Assembly (NCBI GenBank): GCA_911728435.2
Contig: OU452198.1
Span: forward strand, 30,285,902-30,349,901
Origin: Apoderus coryli
Taxonomy: Eukaryota > Arthropoda > Insecta > Coleoptera > Attelabidae
DNA length: 64,000 bases
Direction: 5' to 3'
Below are positions 35,500-47,600 of the stretch, one piece after another (the stretch's first letter is position 1; every line of letters begins with the position of its first letter). The position numbers were made by a program, and so were the translations under genes. The notes below the pieces were generated by a model. The model was given only the letters and a program-made list of their open reading frames with translations, did no database searches and had not been told where the DNA came from.

Positions 35500-36125
35500 T
35501 TATGCGACTTTACTTATTTTTGGCACAATAGTTGTTGTGTTGACAGTCGCAGCTCGTGAAGTCTGAAAGAGGTGGGGCACAACAAGGTGGAAATACGGTA
35601 ATAACACCCAAAATTTTTCACAATACAGAATTAAATCACCATGACCATTAAAACTGTTGGTAAGTGAAGTCCATCCTCCTAGATTTCTGAACAGCACCAC
35701 TTTGCTGATGACTTGATCATTAAAATTTGAAATGGACTTCACAAGTTTTTTTTCAATAGATAGCATTGCTAACGCGCACAACCTTTCCTGGCCCATAGTG
35801 TTTCTTAAAAATGTTTTGATCCGTTTGAGGGTAGAGAAACATATTTCGCTTTCTACAGTCGTCATAAGGACAGTACACAAAACAGTCAGCAATACCACAT
35901 ATTCACTAAGTGTTGATGTTAATTTGTTTTGGATAAACATTTGTAACAGAGACACAGCCCCACTGTGTTTCAGAAAATCGTCCCGTGCGTATATTATAGA
36001 GAGTTAATTTTTTAATTTTAAGTAATTTACGTTAGGAAATAAGTTACACACAGTTTTAATATCTTCATTTGGAAAGACGGTTCGATATTCACCAAATTTT
36101 TCAGTTTCAAATAAATTTGCAACAG
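35500..36125 (-). pseudogene. hAT transposase (ZMYM1-like) C-terminal part
   Basis: From about 36120 the minus strand reads LFETEKFGEYRTVFPNEDIK, KTVCNLFPNVNYLKLKN, one stop, then YARDDFLKHSGAVSLLQM, VLMTTVESEICFSTLKRIKT, FLRNTMGQERLCALAMLSI and EKKLV. This is the C-terminal dimerisation region of hAT transposases, of the type shared with ZMYM1-like domesticated proteins. The frame from 35955 to 35500 is open, but the RNase H-fold catalytic residues would lie further upstream, where only degraded sequence is found. The probable terminal repeat is at 36696-36712. Confidence 0.75.
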
Positions 36126-36659
36126 TTAGGTGTCCATCAAAACTTTTTTATAGTAATTCGATCCTCAAATGTTAATTTAACATTATTTACATTCATATAT
36201 TGCACTGAATTCATCTTTACTATTGTAATTGTTCAAAATCAAAACATTCACTTTATAATACTCAAAAAGCGCGATCGCGAAAACAATAACACCACACGCA
36301 CAAATTCTATTTGTATAGACTGATGTGTAGGGCGGCACCCCATATATGACGTCACAAATGCGTTTAATTTCTACTGTTACCAGCGTATAGCGTAGCGATG
36401 CATTGCTGTCTCTGTTTTTCGCACGCGATAGCAAAGAAAACAATAGAGGTACAAAAATGTTATGTCCAATAGCATCGTAATATGTACTAAGACCTACGTT
36501 ATGTTTCATTTCCGTGAATAGACGCGCTGCAAGAGAGATTATAGCATAGACAGGGCTGTCTTCGATTCAAATTTTCAAATGCAAAATTTTATAGGGAATT
36601 CTAACGAAATCACACTGGTCTGGTGCGAAATATAAAATATAAAATTATTTTTTCTACTT

Positions 36660-36712
36660 CATTTTTTAGGTAGGGCACGTGCCCATGTGCCCTTATGGAC
36701 CAACCGCCACTG
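36660..36712 (-). repeat. Probable hAT terminal region
   Basis: Read on the minus strand: CAGTGGCGGTTGGTCC, then GGGCACATGGGCACGTGCCC. The CAG.GGCGG start and GC-rich subterminal block resemble ends of ZMYM1-type hAT elements and face the transposase at 35500-36125. The opposite end was not found. Confidence 0.4.
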
Positions 36713-36888
36713 GTTGTTGATATGTCAGAATTGCGAAAAACTATCTTAGTTGAATTTCTACAAAATCATAGTAATGTTAGCATAAATAATTCAAAATAAC
36801 AAACATAACCCCCAAATACTATCATCAGCGCATGTTTCGCTCGATATGATGCCGCTTCTCTTACTCTGGACCAAGAGAAAGCGTTCTC

Positions 36889-37480
36889 CTAATAATTGAT
36901 AGAATTGAACATTTCAAGAATAAGCAAATATTTGATCCTACGGAGTTCTTTTTCCATTTTTGAGAACACGTAATAACCGCCCGAAACTAGATCTGGACTA
37001 TGGGGTGGGTGATTTATAATATCTAAGCTCATTCTGTGCAGGTCAGCAAGCGCAACACGGCTCTTGTGTACTGCAACATTGTTGTGCAAGGAGCTTTTCA
37101 TCATTTATCACCTTCTTTTATCTCTGATTGCTTTTTTAACTGCTCTAAGTTAAAGCGTATTTTTCAGATATAGAACCACTTTTATCTTTGTAATCCCAAA
37201 AGATAGTGCATGAGTTTAGCAGCTAACTATGTGTGACAACCTCTTGGATGATGGTTGGGTTTTTAGGCCACTGCATGGATTCAGATTCATAATGATGAAC
37301 CCAAGTTTAGTCTCTAGTAACAATCCATCAAAATCGGACAAGAAAATTTGACGGGCTGTGTTTTTGCGATGATGGCGTGAGCATTCTCGGATACTCTAAA
37401 GTGTGGTTATTTCAATAGGCCCAGCTGTCTTCGAATCATACTTTACCATACTTAAATAGTCCATGTCACTTGTAACCTAT
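36889..37480 (-). pseudogene. mariner transposase pseudogene
   Basis: The minus strand from about 37340 shows IVTRD, a stop, TWVHHYESESMQWPKNP, the region around the first catalytic Asp of mariner. Then in 36889-37104 comes SSLHNNVAVHKSRVALADL, where HDNA is now HNN, and IINHPPHSPDLVSGGYYVF, where the third Asp of APSDY is lost. Two of three catalytic positions and the frame are broken, so it is inactive. No terminal repeats identified. Confidence 0.7.
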
Positions 37481-37526
37481 TGTTTTTCCTGGGCAAGACT
37501 TTTCGTAAACCACGTTCATAACAGAT

Positions 37527-39410
37527 GTAATAATAATAATAATTTATTTCCAAATAATATATACATTCTTGTAAACACAATTCATGCCAGCCAGAAATAA
37601 ATGAAATACCTCCACTGAAACCAAAAAATGGTTTGTGCGTGGATGCCATCAACTCATTTCGAAGCGTGCACTCGTATACGATCTAATCACAACATAAGTA
37701 TTAATATTAAAAATTTTGTAATACCCTAAACCGAAAGAAAAAAAAAATAAACACTTATTCATGAGTCATGACACAAAACAACCCCCTATTACATTTGGAC
37801 ACAAAAAATCAAAAACAATAAAATAAAAAACAATAGAACCAATAGAACCAGCACACTCGAGAACTGCACTTCAATTTAATAATTTATTTAACCTTGAGGA
37901 ACAATCCGAAACCCATGTTTTTATTTTTCTTTTGAAATGAAATATATTTTCAATATTTCTTATATTTACAGGAATATTGGAATATATTCTCGGTGACAAG
38001 AAATTAAAAGAACGTTGCCCTTTTCTTTTAGAAGCTTTTAGTTGAGAAAACTGTTTTTCTTTCTTATGCCTTGTATTGTGATGGTGATCAATAGAAATTA
38101 ACGTATGTCGTTTTTTTTTGTTGTAGCAAAATAATTCTATAAAAATACAATTGTCTCAAACAAAATATTCCACTCTCTTTGAACAATAATTCAGTTGAAA
38201 ACAATATAGCCCTATTGAAGATGATTTTAAGTAACAGTTTTTGAATAGTCTCTAGCGGCTTCACATGCACATTGTAAGCACCACCCCAACCAGCAATTCC
38301 GTACTGCAACAGAGATTGAACCAGAGCATAGATACAGTAATTAACTGAGATCTAGGTAGAAATGACCTTAGCTGTCGAAACTTAAAAATGAGATAACGTA
38401 TTTTTTTAACTAAATTTTGTATATGCTTGTCCCATTTTAAAAATCTGTCTATTTCAATACCGAGATAGGTTATAGAATTCGTCTGAGAAATCGTCACTTG
38501 ATTCGTCGCGTCTTTTATATTTAATTTTCTGAATGGAGGTGCCTGAGCGTTATTACAACTAAACGCAATATATTTAGTCTTTTCAAAATTAATTGAAAGG
38601 TACATTTCATCAAACCACGCTTTAATTAAAGACATGTCTTCTTCAGCAATTTCTTGCACTTCTCTCCAAGTTCCAGCAGTATACAGAATCACAGTGTCAT
38701 CGGCAAATGATGATACATCGCCTCTGCAGGATAATTGATAAAGACCATTGATATAAAAATTGAAAAATATCGGACCCAAAACAGTGCCTTGTGGAACTCC
38801 ATATTCTACAGATTGAGGTTCGCTTATTTCGCTATCAATTCGTACGTACTGGATTCTGTTTGTTAAATAAGTTTTAATGAGTTCCAGTCCTATTCCTCTA
38901 AACCCTATATCATTCATAATTCCAATCAGTGTTTCGTGATGTACGGTATCGAAAGCCAGTGCCAAATCTAAAAAAATATTGTACTATTATTATTATCGAG
39001 CGCAGAATATATCTTATTTGTAAGGTGTACTATAGCATCCTCCGTTGATATGTTTTTCCTGAAACCAAATTGTCTGCTGGATAAAATTTCAAACTTTTCT
39101 GCATATGAGATCATACGCTTTTTTATAGCCTTCTCAACTATCTTAGCCACATTTGAAATAAGAGATATGGGTCTATAGTTCGATACAATACCCTTATCAC
39201 CCTTTTTGTGCAATGGCTTAATAATGCCAATTTTAAGAGCTTCCGGAAAAACACCATCGGAAAAGATCTTGTTTATTAGGTGACACAATGGTTCTTTAAT
39301 ATAAAAACACAATGATTTAATTTCGTTTGTTGTAATTTCATCAATTGATTAGTCAGGATTGAGTTGCTTGATTGACGATAGTTCAACGATTATTTACCCG
39401 AACAAGAAAT
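37527..39410 (-). pseudogene. jockey/CR1-like reverse transcriptase, nearly complete
   Basis: Domains from 39410 downward: linker SSIKQLNPD, GVFPEALKIGIIKPLHKKGD, NYRPISLISNVAKIVEKAIK, then AFDTVHHETL, YGVPQGTVLGPIFFNF, catalytic SSFADDTVILY, NFEKTKYIAF, ITYLGIEIDRFLKW, thumb LVQSLLQYGIAGWGG, and C-terminus NTRHKKEKQF...WVSDCSSRLNKLLN. RT motifs are all intact (FADD box). It is broken by three frameshifts near 38966 (T7 run), 38300 and 38100 (near a poly-A run), plus one stop near 39350. The 3' end is AATAAATTATTATTATTATT at 37527. The endonuclease is absent. Confidence 0.85.
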
Positions 39411-39544
39411 CCCTTCGGGATTTCCCAGTCGTTGTGTGGTAGTTTTATCTATAAAAAAAGTCATTGAGTTGTTGTAATTTCATCAATTGATTAGTCAGGA
39501 TTGAGTTGCTTGATTGACGATAGTTCAACGATTATTTACCCGAA
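39329..39544 (+). repeat. 74-bp direct duplication around a 68-bp spacer
   Basis: Identical 74-bp blocks at 39329-39402 and 39471-39544 (start GTTGTAATTTCATCAATTG, end TTATTTACCCGAA), separated by 68 bp containing AAATCCCTTCGGGATTT. The first block is RT linker coding; the second marks a tandem duplication or insertion at the 5' edge of the retroelement. Confidence 0.8.
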
Positions 39545-40066
39545 TACGATAAAACTTGGTATTTGCAAGAATGATGAATCATAGAACATGCCACGAGTTA
39601 AAAAATCCCCACCATTCCGCTGAATTAAAAACGCCTCCTCGTTGTCTCATTATTTTATGACCACACCTCATTCATTTTTACAAACCTATGGAAATGCCGT
39701 GACTAAATTTGAATTATTAATTATACCTAAATGAGTAACTGAAAATAAATTAGTACAACAAAAGACCCAGGTGTTTAATTTTTAATTAAAAAAATATATT
39801 AACAACTAAACGAAATAGGTACGTAGGTAGGTATTTCAATTATTATTTTTATTATTTCTAAATACAGTAGCAAAAATTACAAAATAATCTAATAAAACCT
39901 TATTTATACAATAATAATAGTATAATAAGTAGAACTATTGACTTTCATTTAAAAATAAAACCATAATCCTAGTAACTATTGATTTTGTAGGTACGTACAT
40001 GCACTTAGGACTAGGTAGATATTTTACAATATTGTAGAAAAGTGAAACCTTTGATTTTATCTGTGT
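39545..40066. other. Non-coding AT-rich stretch
   Basis: Nothing recognised. Confidence 0.4.
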
Positions 40067-40172
40067 CAGGGTGTCCCACAATGAGCTGTATTGATTGATT
40101 TAATTTAAAAATTTTAGTAGCATCATTAACTAGTAAAATAGGCATGTCATTTTTCTGAAATGGAACACCCTG
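40067..40172. mobile_element. 106-bp miniature element (CAGGGTGT ends)
   Basis: Starts CAGGGTGTCCCA and ends TGGAACACCCTG, followed by TA. The interior TTTAATTTAAAAATTTT is AT-rich. A miniature Tc1/mariner-type element. Confidence 0.5.
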
Positions 40173-41489
40173 TATAGTTATTACTCTATGGGTTACAGAC
40201 GACGAAAAATGCGTTAAAATGACTATATTCGAAAAATGTTTGGTCAAAATAAAAATTCCAAAATTATTAATATTTTTAAAGCTACTTTAAATATTTAAAT
40301 GACATTTGGCACGTTCGGATAGATAATTTAGATACATCTTTTTACGTCAGAAATATTATTTTACTTCCACCATTGGAGAGCGTACGTACCTCAGAAAAAT
40401 AAACAAACATAGGAATGTCATCTAATTTCCAAGTAATAATATTTGCCTTTTTAACCAACCAACCAGTGTTGTAAACAAAAGCCAGTGGCTTAGTATAATT
40501 CCTTTGAAATCGTGGTTGCAGTTTCCAATAACAAATTAAATAAATACGCAAGAGCTGTGGCATTTCTAATATAATTTATTAAATAATATAAAAGAGCATC
40601 GAATGCAGCGTTTTTCGATACATTTCTCCCTCGTATATAAGACGTATAATAAATCACGCCTGCCATGGGGATATAAAAGGATACCGACAGTAATAAAAAT
40701 AACTACAGTGACTGGAAAAAGTATTGGGTTAATGATGAACACGGTGGCAGATTATTGTAACCATGATCTGATCAATAGTTTTTCTTAGATTAATAAAATG
40801 AAAGAAGATCTATCAAATTAGATAATAATTTTTAATAAAACCTCAAGTGGATGAAACTTTTTGCAGTCACTATGTCAGACATGGCCGCTATACGACACAA
40901 GCGGAACACGTTGGGAGTTTTAAGCATCAAGATTTACATGTGCAAAGCCAGTGTCTTCTTTTAAATATTTATTATCAGTTAAGGTCTGAAAATAATGAAG
41001 TCGAATACACATATTATAAAAATTTTACGTTCTATGTCACTGACTAAGTGAGTAAAATTTGTAAATATCAGAAGCATATTAGTATAAATGTATCTGCATA
41101 ACAAGTATTAGCAATAATATTAATTATTATGAAGGTATGTTCCTTGCTGTTTGAACACGGACTAGATACGTGTGCATCTACTTACGTCTAAACTTCTAAA
41201 AACAAAAACCGTCTTTTTCAGTGTAGGTTTATACGTTGCCGTGTTGGAGCGGCAAGGAAAAATACAGTATACTTTTATACAAATGAACATACAATTTTTA
41301 ATACATAAAGGATTTTTAAAATATCGTAGGGCATGTATTGTTATGAAAAGTTAAAAGGGTGCGCCTATGGACGGTTGCGAAAAAGGGATATCGAGTTGTG
41401 GTTTTTTATATAATTTTAAACTAAGATTAGAAAGACTATACCATAATATCCATACCTATTTGGCACATCAGAAGCCAATTCAAAATGAA
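40173..41489. other. Non-coding; small unrecognised frames
   Basis: Frames of 60-73 codons at 40342-40563 (-), 40603-40788, 40847-41047 and 41172-41354 (+) have no motif. No gene supported. Confidence 0.4.
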
Positions 41490-42064
41490 TTTTCCGTAAA
41501 TGGTTGAGCGTTAGATGGTAATGTTTGTGGCTCACCAACCCATAAGGTTGAACTCTGAACTGATTTTGGAGGATGTATCCATTAATTTAAGGTATGAGAG
41601 TTGGATACAACTGGATGGAGCTCCCCTGCATTTTAGAATAACTGTAAGAGAATGGATCAATAACAATTCTCGTCAACGATGGATTGGCCTTCTTATTTTC
41701 GAATTTGTTTAATTTTTTTTTCAGTAGGTATTTTAATTTTTTGCTTGCGGTGTGCCTAACCAAAAAAAGTTAAAAGTCTTTTTTTATTGTAAATTGAACA
41801 AGAATTCTAGAAATAATTTTTGCTTCTTAAAAAAACAGTGGCGCAACATATTTTCATTCGAATAGTGCGAAGATATGTCCGTACGCACGCCACTGGTGGA
41901 ATTAAAATATTAATTTTTGCGTAAAGAGATGTATCTAAATTATGTATCCAAATATGCCCATTTTCATTTAAATATCTAAAGTAGTTTTAAGAATATTAAC
42001 TGATATTATTTTGTGATTCTCTGTCTGCCTCTAAAGTTTCCGCTTTCAAAATTGAACCACCCTG
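41490..42064 (+). pseudogene. DD41D-type transposase relic with right end
   Basis: Plus strand 41575-41690 encodes ESWIQLDGAPLHFRITVRE, then WINNNSRQRWIG. This is the second-catalytic-Asp block, the same as in the intact transposase at 49055-50164 (WFQMDGAPAHFGRNVRNWI). Downstream the GTCCGTACGCACGCCACTGG block and the end GAACCACCCTG|TA at 42064 match the terminal part of that element in the same relative order. A 5' and 3' degraded copy of the same family. Confidence 0.55.
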
Positions 42065-42758
42065 TATATACATGAACCATCAAGTTTACTGAGTAAGGCC
42101 ACTTTTTTGTAGGTATATGCTTTAAAACAATATTTCTAGTTATGTAACAATAATGCACATCTCACATTAGATGACTTTTATAAGTAAATTGTAAACAATT
42201 CGGTAGGTACCTGTAATGAAGTTCTTATGGAATTATTTTTATTTTATACACGGACAATGTGGTCAAATTATTGTAGTTTTTGAAATAATGGCCAAATTTT
42301 TTCTATTTTATAAATTCTAGATAGGTATAGGCATTGTCTTCATGGTATAGGTATGAAAGTTATTATTTTAAGTTATTATTTTAATATTTAATTACAATTT
42401 ACGTTTATCACGAAACACCCTGTATTAAATAAGTTAATAGCTCGCATTTTTTGCCGTACGATTAACAATTGTTGAAGAAACTGCGTGCCCCAGTTTTCTG
42501 TACCTAATAATTTTATCCTTTTCTACGTACCTATCTCTATTGCATTATTCAATTTAACCTCGATAATTTTCACCAACTGTATGCACGGAATTATTTTAGA
42601 CATAAATATTATCTGTTGTTTGCTATGTAACTTATTATTCATCGTCTATCGTAGATATAATGAGTCCATGTACGAATTATTTCTGTCCAAATTATACTAA
42701 TATTATAATAATTATTGCCGTGCTATTTCACAATAAAAACCACTGTATCATTACATAA
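42065..42758. other. Non-coding upstream of tRNA gene
   Basis: AT-rich; a CACCCTGTATT end at about 42416. The hydrophobic frame 42485-42700 looks like composition only. Confidence 0.4.
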
Positions 42759-42830
42759 GCCTCTTTAGCTCAGTGGCAGAGCACTGGTCTTGTAAACCAG
42801 GGGTCGTGAGTTCAATCCTCACAGGAGGCA
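42759..42830 (+). tRNA. tRNA-Thr (anticodon UGU)
   Basis: A 72-nt cloverleaf with acceptor GCCTCTT/AGGAGGC (one G-U), D-arm GCTC...GAGC, anticodon stem CTGGT/ACCAG with loop CTTGTAA (anticodon TGT), T-arm GTGAG-TTCAATC-CTCAC, and discriminator A. Internal box A TAGCTCAGTGGCAGA and box B GTTCAATCC are intact. No intron and no encoded CCA. Decodes ACA (and ACG by wobble). It looks functional. Confidence 0.95.
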
Positions 42831-42850
42831 GCTCGGTGTGTTAAGGCATC

Positions 42851-42859
42851 TTTTTTTTT
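42851..42859 (+). terminator. RNA polymerase III terminator
   Basis: A run of nine T residues 20 nt after the tRNA 3' end. Confidence 0.75.
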
Positions 42860-43005
42860 ATCGGTTATGATTAAATTTTAAAGTATGTATATTTCTAAAA
42901 TATAGTATAAAATTACCTGTCTTTTGTAATCGTAATTACTGCGTTTTTGAATTAAAAATGCATCAACTCCACAAAATCTAATTTATAATCACTTTCAGTG
43001 CTAAA

Positions 43006-43470
43006 TTAATCAATAAAGCCCGTCACCATACATGTTTCGACATATAAACATGTCATCATCAGGGACAACATATCTCCATCTTGCACGATTTCATGCCCCA
43101 AGTATTCCTTGCGTTGGATAGCGGCGCATTCTGTTACTAGGTGATCGGGAGTATCTTCCTCCTCCCTACAGAATCTGCATTCGTCGATATCTTCTAGGCG
43201 TAATCTTGCCATATGTTTCCTAAGGCGACAATGTCCTGTGGGATATCCTGTAAGGATAGGTAGCCTGTTCGTACTGAGATCCAAACAGATTTTGGGTCTT
43301 TAATAATGGAAGTTTCCAAGAAATTTCTTGGAGTTTATCATCCCAGGAAGATTTTGCCAGAATATTGCTCTGTCTGTTTCCTCCTTAATTCTGAACTTCT
43401 CCTTATAGGTGTGTTTCCCTAAGCCGCAAAACGGTTCAGGCCTTACAAAATGGGTTGACACCATCTTTTT
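43006..43470 (-). pseudogene. I-like non-LTR retrotransposon C-terminus
   Basis: Minus strand: FVRPEPFCGLGKHTYKEK...SKKFLGNFHY, one stop, then LDLSTNRLPILTGYPTGHCR and LRKHMARL. A CCHC knuckle CRFCREEEDTPDHLVTEC and QRKEYLGHEI follow, ending at 43006. The TGH..l..Hl plus C-x2-C-x8-H-x4-C arrangement is the C-terminus after RNase H in I/R1-type elements. The last codons overlap a hammerhead-like motif at 43018-43069. Confidence 0.65.
43018..43069 (-). ncRNA. Hammerhead-ribozyme-like motif
   Basis: Minus strand: CTGATGA, stem II GACAT/ATGTC, GAAAC, ATGTA. The core boxes and stem II are intact, but stem I is weak (GUC/GAC with an internal loop) and the cleavage triplet would be GUA. It overlaps the end of the I-like ORF. 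Confidence 0.4.
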
Positions 43471-44031
43471 GCTTATTGGCTTCTTCTGGTCGCCTGATCC
43501 AGAATCTCCGGGTCAAAAGTACTGAAAAGTGCCAACATTGCAAATCCACACAAAGCCACCACGTAATCATCTCTGTACGCTATGCAGTATATAGGTATGT
43601 ATGCCTATATTTACTGAGTCACTTTCCTTCATAACTTTCCATATAGCAAGGCGGTGCAGATATAAAGAGGGCTCTAAACTGACAAAAATCCCCCCCACGC
43701 ACCACTCGGTAGGGAGCACGGTTGTCCGGGCCTTAAGCCCCCCTTCCTAAATTGGAGGGCTAACTTCGCCAATCCTGATGACATATGAACTCACCGCTAG
43801 GGACCTTCCTAACTCTCTATATATATTTTTAGTGAGACACACTCTTTTCAACCATTTAACTTCAACCCCTAATAACCTTGAAATTTCAACCCTGACAATT
43901 GAAATGAAAAAGGGTGTCGATTCCATAAAATCCATAAAAATGAACCACTAACTTTTAATTTGCGATGATTAGAAGTAGTCGATATCTTACCTGAAGTGGT
44001 TAAAAAAATATCAACTTTCTTTTTATTAAAA
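43471..44031. other. Non-coding spacer
   Basis: No supported gene. It includes less AT-rich sequence at 43640-43800 without a coherent frame. Confidence 0.4.
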
Positions 44032-44597
44032 ATGTCGGGCCATTTAGGTTCTGACTTTGATAGAGGAAGAATAGTAGCCTAAATTGATGAAGAATTATCC
44101 AATCATCAAATTGCAAATCGACTCGGAATTCCGCGCGAAAGCCACACTTTCACAGAACTTACCACAGAGTGACTGTACTACTTCCCGGGTATATAACCGG
44201 TCGACTACAATGAGCCAGGGACCATAGGACTGGCTTTTGCCTCAGTTGCAAAACGTTCTTCTTTCGGATGAGTCCAGATTAGTGATAGTGCACGACCACG
44301 GATTTGGAGAGGACGAGGGCAACAAGAAGACTTTGCTGTTGCCACAGAAATAGTTCCGTATCAAGGGGGATCAGTATGGTAGACGAACACCACTAATACC
44401 CTCATTACAGAGACTGACATGGACAGGTAATGCGAAAACATTATCCAACCGACATACACATTGCGTCACGAAATTTTATGGATGGCTTAAGGGGAGAAGG
44501 GGAAGAATGTGATATGTTTTAAGTATTTAGATAAAATATCCAATAAGTTTTTGATAATAAAAACGGATTGGCCAGTTTTCTGTAGGCCACCCTGTAT
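44032..44597 (+). pseudogene. Tc1-like transposase pseudogene
   Basis: Starts MSGHLGSDFDRGRIVA, one stop, then IDEELSNHQIANRLGIPRES, the N-terminal helix-turn-helix of Tc1 transposases. After deletions comes NVLLSDESRLVIVHDHG, the first catalytic Asp block (fSDES.f). No intact second or third catalytic block. The right end GGCCACCCTG|TA is at about 44588-44597. It lies upstream of receptor exon A, so probably in an intron. Confidence 0.6.
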
Positions 44598-44659
44598 AAT
44601 ATTTTGTAAATTATCAAGAATAGAACTTCATTAAAAAAAATTCTTACGTTAAATTTCAG

Positions 44660-47600
44660 ATTCTATGCATCTATCCGAAGCTGATACATCCTTGGCCAGT
44701 AGCTGGTATTGCCCTGTGGTTAGGACTTGTCCAAGACCTTCTAATTCCAATTGGACTCGGAATAGTGGATTCCAGATTTTGCAAATGGGTGACAAATGTG
44801 TACAGGTGCTCAGCGAAAAAAACTGAAGACAAGCTACCACAAGGTAGGTGACTTACTAGTTTAAATAGCGAATGAAAACCTTCTGCTAAGGTTCTTTTTC
44901 AATTTTGCATGCGGCTTTGCTTGGCATGATTCTTCTAAATGCGTTGGAGTTACGGAGAGTTGGTCTCGAGGTATACAGCTTAATCATTAAAACCTTCTTC
45001 TTCTGGTGGTGCCCTATCCGTTACGGACGTTGGCCATTAACATGGCTATTTTAACTTTGTTTGCTGCACTCCGAAAAAGTTCTACTGAAGTGAGTCCGCA
45101 CCATTTACGCAGATTATGCAACCATGAATGTCTTCGTCTACCCGGACCTCTTTTGCTGTCTGTTTTGTCCTGTAGGATGAGTTGCAGGATGAGATACTTC
45201 TCATGACGCATTATATGCCCAAGGTATTCCATTTTACGTTTTTTAACAGTGAATGAGATTTCTCTCTGTTTACCGACTCTGCGGAGAACCTCCTCGTGGA
45301 CCGATCACATCGGTCCACGATATTCGCAAAATGCTACGGTATACCCACATTTCGAAGGTCTCCAGTCTCTTCATCATTCGCTTTGTCATTGTCCATGCCT
45401 CTCCCCATATAAAAGAATTGAAAATATGTAGGACTTAGCTAATTTTATTTTTGTTTTCAAAGATATATCTTTGTTAATATATAATGACTTCATGTTGTTA
45501 AACGCTGTTCTCGCTTTTTCAAATCTTCATCTTATTTCTATAGACTGGACCCATTGAGAATTTACTAGTGCTCCGAGATAGCCATATTTCTCGACCTGCT
45601 CTTTACTGATTCGGTGTTAAGTATCAGCTGTTCTGCTCGTTGTTGTCGTTTACTGATAACCATCCATTTGGTTTTTGAAACATTGAGCTTCAAACCGTGC
45701 TGTCCGCTGATGGCTTGGATCTTTCTCAGTAGATACTGAAGTTCTTCGATACGGCTGGTAAGTGTTGCAGTATCGTCAGCATATCGAATGTTGTTGATCA
45801 GTTCACCATTTAGTTTTATGCCCACATTAGCATCGTATAATGCTTCCCTGAAGATTTCCTCTGTATATCTGTTAAACAGGAGGGGAGATAGTATACATGG
45901 ATGTGTTCTCTTTTTAGCCTCTGTCCCCCATTTTTATACGTTTGATCGTCGTTAATGTCAAGCAAACATGATTTTGTAATTGCATTCCAAGTTGGAATTA
46001 CAAAATCATGTTTCGTTGACAGATTTAGGATTTTCATATGACCTTCTAAAGCTGCCTCTTTCTTGATCGGCAGTGGAGTTAGATGCAGTAATACGCTACC
46101 GTAGGCCAAGTTCACATGAGGTGTTGCAATTTTTATAGACGCTTCTTCACACTAGGGAAACATATGTGACCATAGCCTTTATCACCGTCTGGCACGCTCA
46201 TCTTTGGTTTTAGCTCCCAAGTCTTTCCGAGCAGTCTGTGACACGTCAATGTTGCTGCTGTAGCTTTTCATGCATGATAATATTAATGTACATTGGCATT
46301 TTGCAGTGGGTCTCGATGGAAAATTTCGCCCATTCGGTCTGGCTAGCCCACCACAAACATTAGAACAATTGCATTCACACCAGGAGCGCACACACAGTTA
46401 TACCAGTGTAGAACACCGGTTTCCAATCACAAATGGTTCGTTATATACGAGCATCGATGGTAGATTACCGGTCATACACAATTATCGAAGGCACCATAAG
46501 GATAGCAGAGCAGGTCAGGATTAACTTTTACAATTCGCTGTACAAAATCAATTTTAAAATGTTCTTCTTTTAGGTACTCGAACAAATCCTCACCATCATC
46601 TACAAGAAATACAATCATCCAACTTCGCTTTACACTCATCAGCTCTAAAACGCCGAGAATCCAACAACGATCGTTCAAATCATAAGAATTGTCAGAACTG
46701 CGCAACAGACCAATGTCCATCACATTCCAATTTGCATCATCTGACATTAACGAATAATATCCAACAACGTAGCAACAGTCAAAACAATCCTATAAACAAT
46801 AACCATCGACGACTGACTCAAAGTGAAGAAAGCATTCACAGTCTGTTTTACAACAACCACAACGATCGAATATATTTCGGTCAAAATCCACACAATCCTT
46901 TAGCGAATTTTGACAATAAACAGTCGCAAAATTTACATAGATCACATCGATTAAGTCGTAGTCATGATTCCTTTGACGATCCACAAATTGAACAAATCAT
47001 CAATAAAGAAATTAGGACTAAAAAACTATCACAAGCTGAGGAACAACATGATCATACCAACCTATCGTCAGATGATGAGGATGATCAAGACCACCATGTT
47101 GAAATCACACGGCGCGATTTTGATTCATTCAGTTCAAACAATTCGATCACTACTGACGCGAATTGTGATTTCGAATTCTTCAATACAAACGAGATTCGAC
47201 AACAAAATAATAACAAACAATCAAAAATTACACGATCTAGTTCGAAGCGATCTTTAGAAAATTACCAAGCATTTGTGGAAGAGAATATCAATATCATGAG
47301 GAATGCTGATCAGAAAAACAGCATTTTCCTATTACAACGATCGAATTCTTACACGACTCTGGAAGATCGGAAACGCCGCAGTCAGCATTCGAATAAGAAT
47401 AGTGTCAATAACAGTACTTTAATATTTGGTACTGACAGTTTTGAAAATTCAACTCATATTGATGTTGTAAATAATAGTTCTAATAAGAAAAAGATGCGTT
47501 CTGTAGAATCTTTAGTGAATTCTAATATTAGTAAAGTTTATTTCGAAAATATGAGAAACAATAACAGAAATATTGTTAAAGCTAGTGATAGTAATAATAA

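Noticed and set aside
36826..36856. GAAACATGCGCTGATGATAG as a hammerhead
   Set aside because: The two core boxes are in the wrong order for one ribozyme and no tandem partner is visible; at most a fragment of a hammerhead-bearing repeat.
42485..42700. Hydrophobic 71-codon plus-strand frame as a possible upstream transmembrane exon of the receptor
   Set aside because: No good splice sites with matching phase and no receptor motif; the hydrophobicity follows from AT-rich codons.
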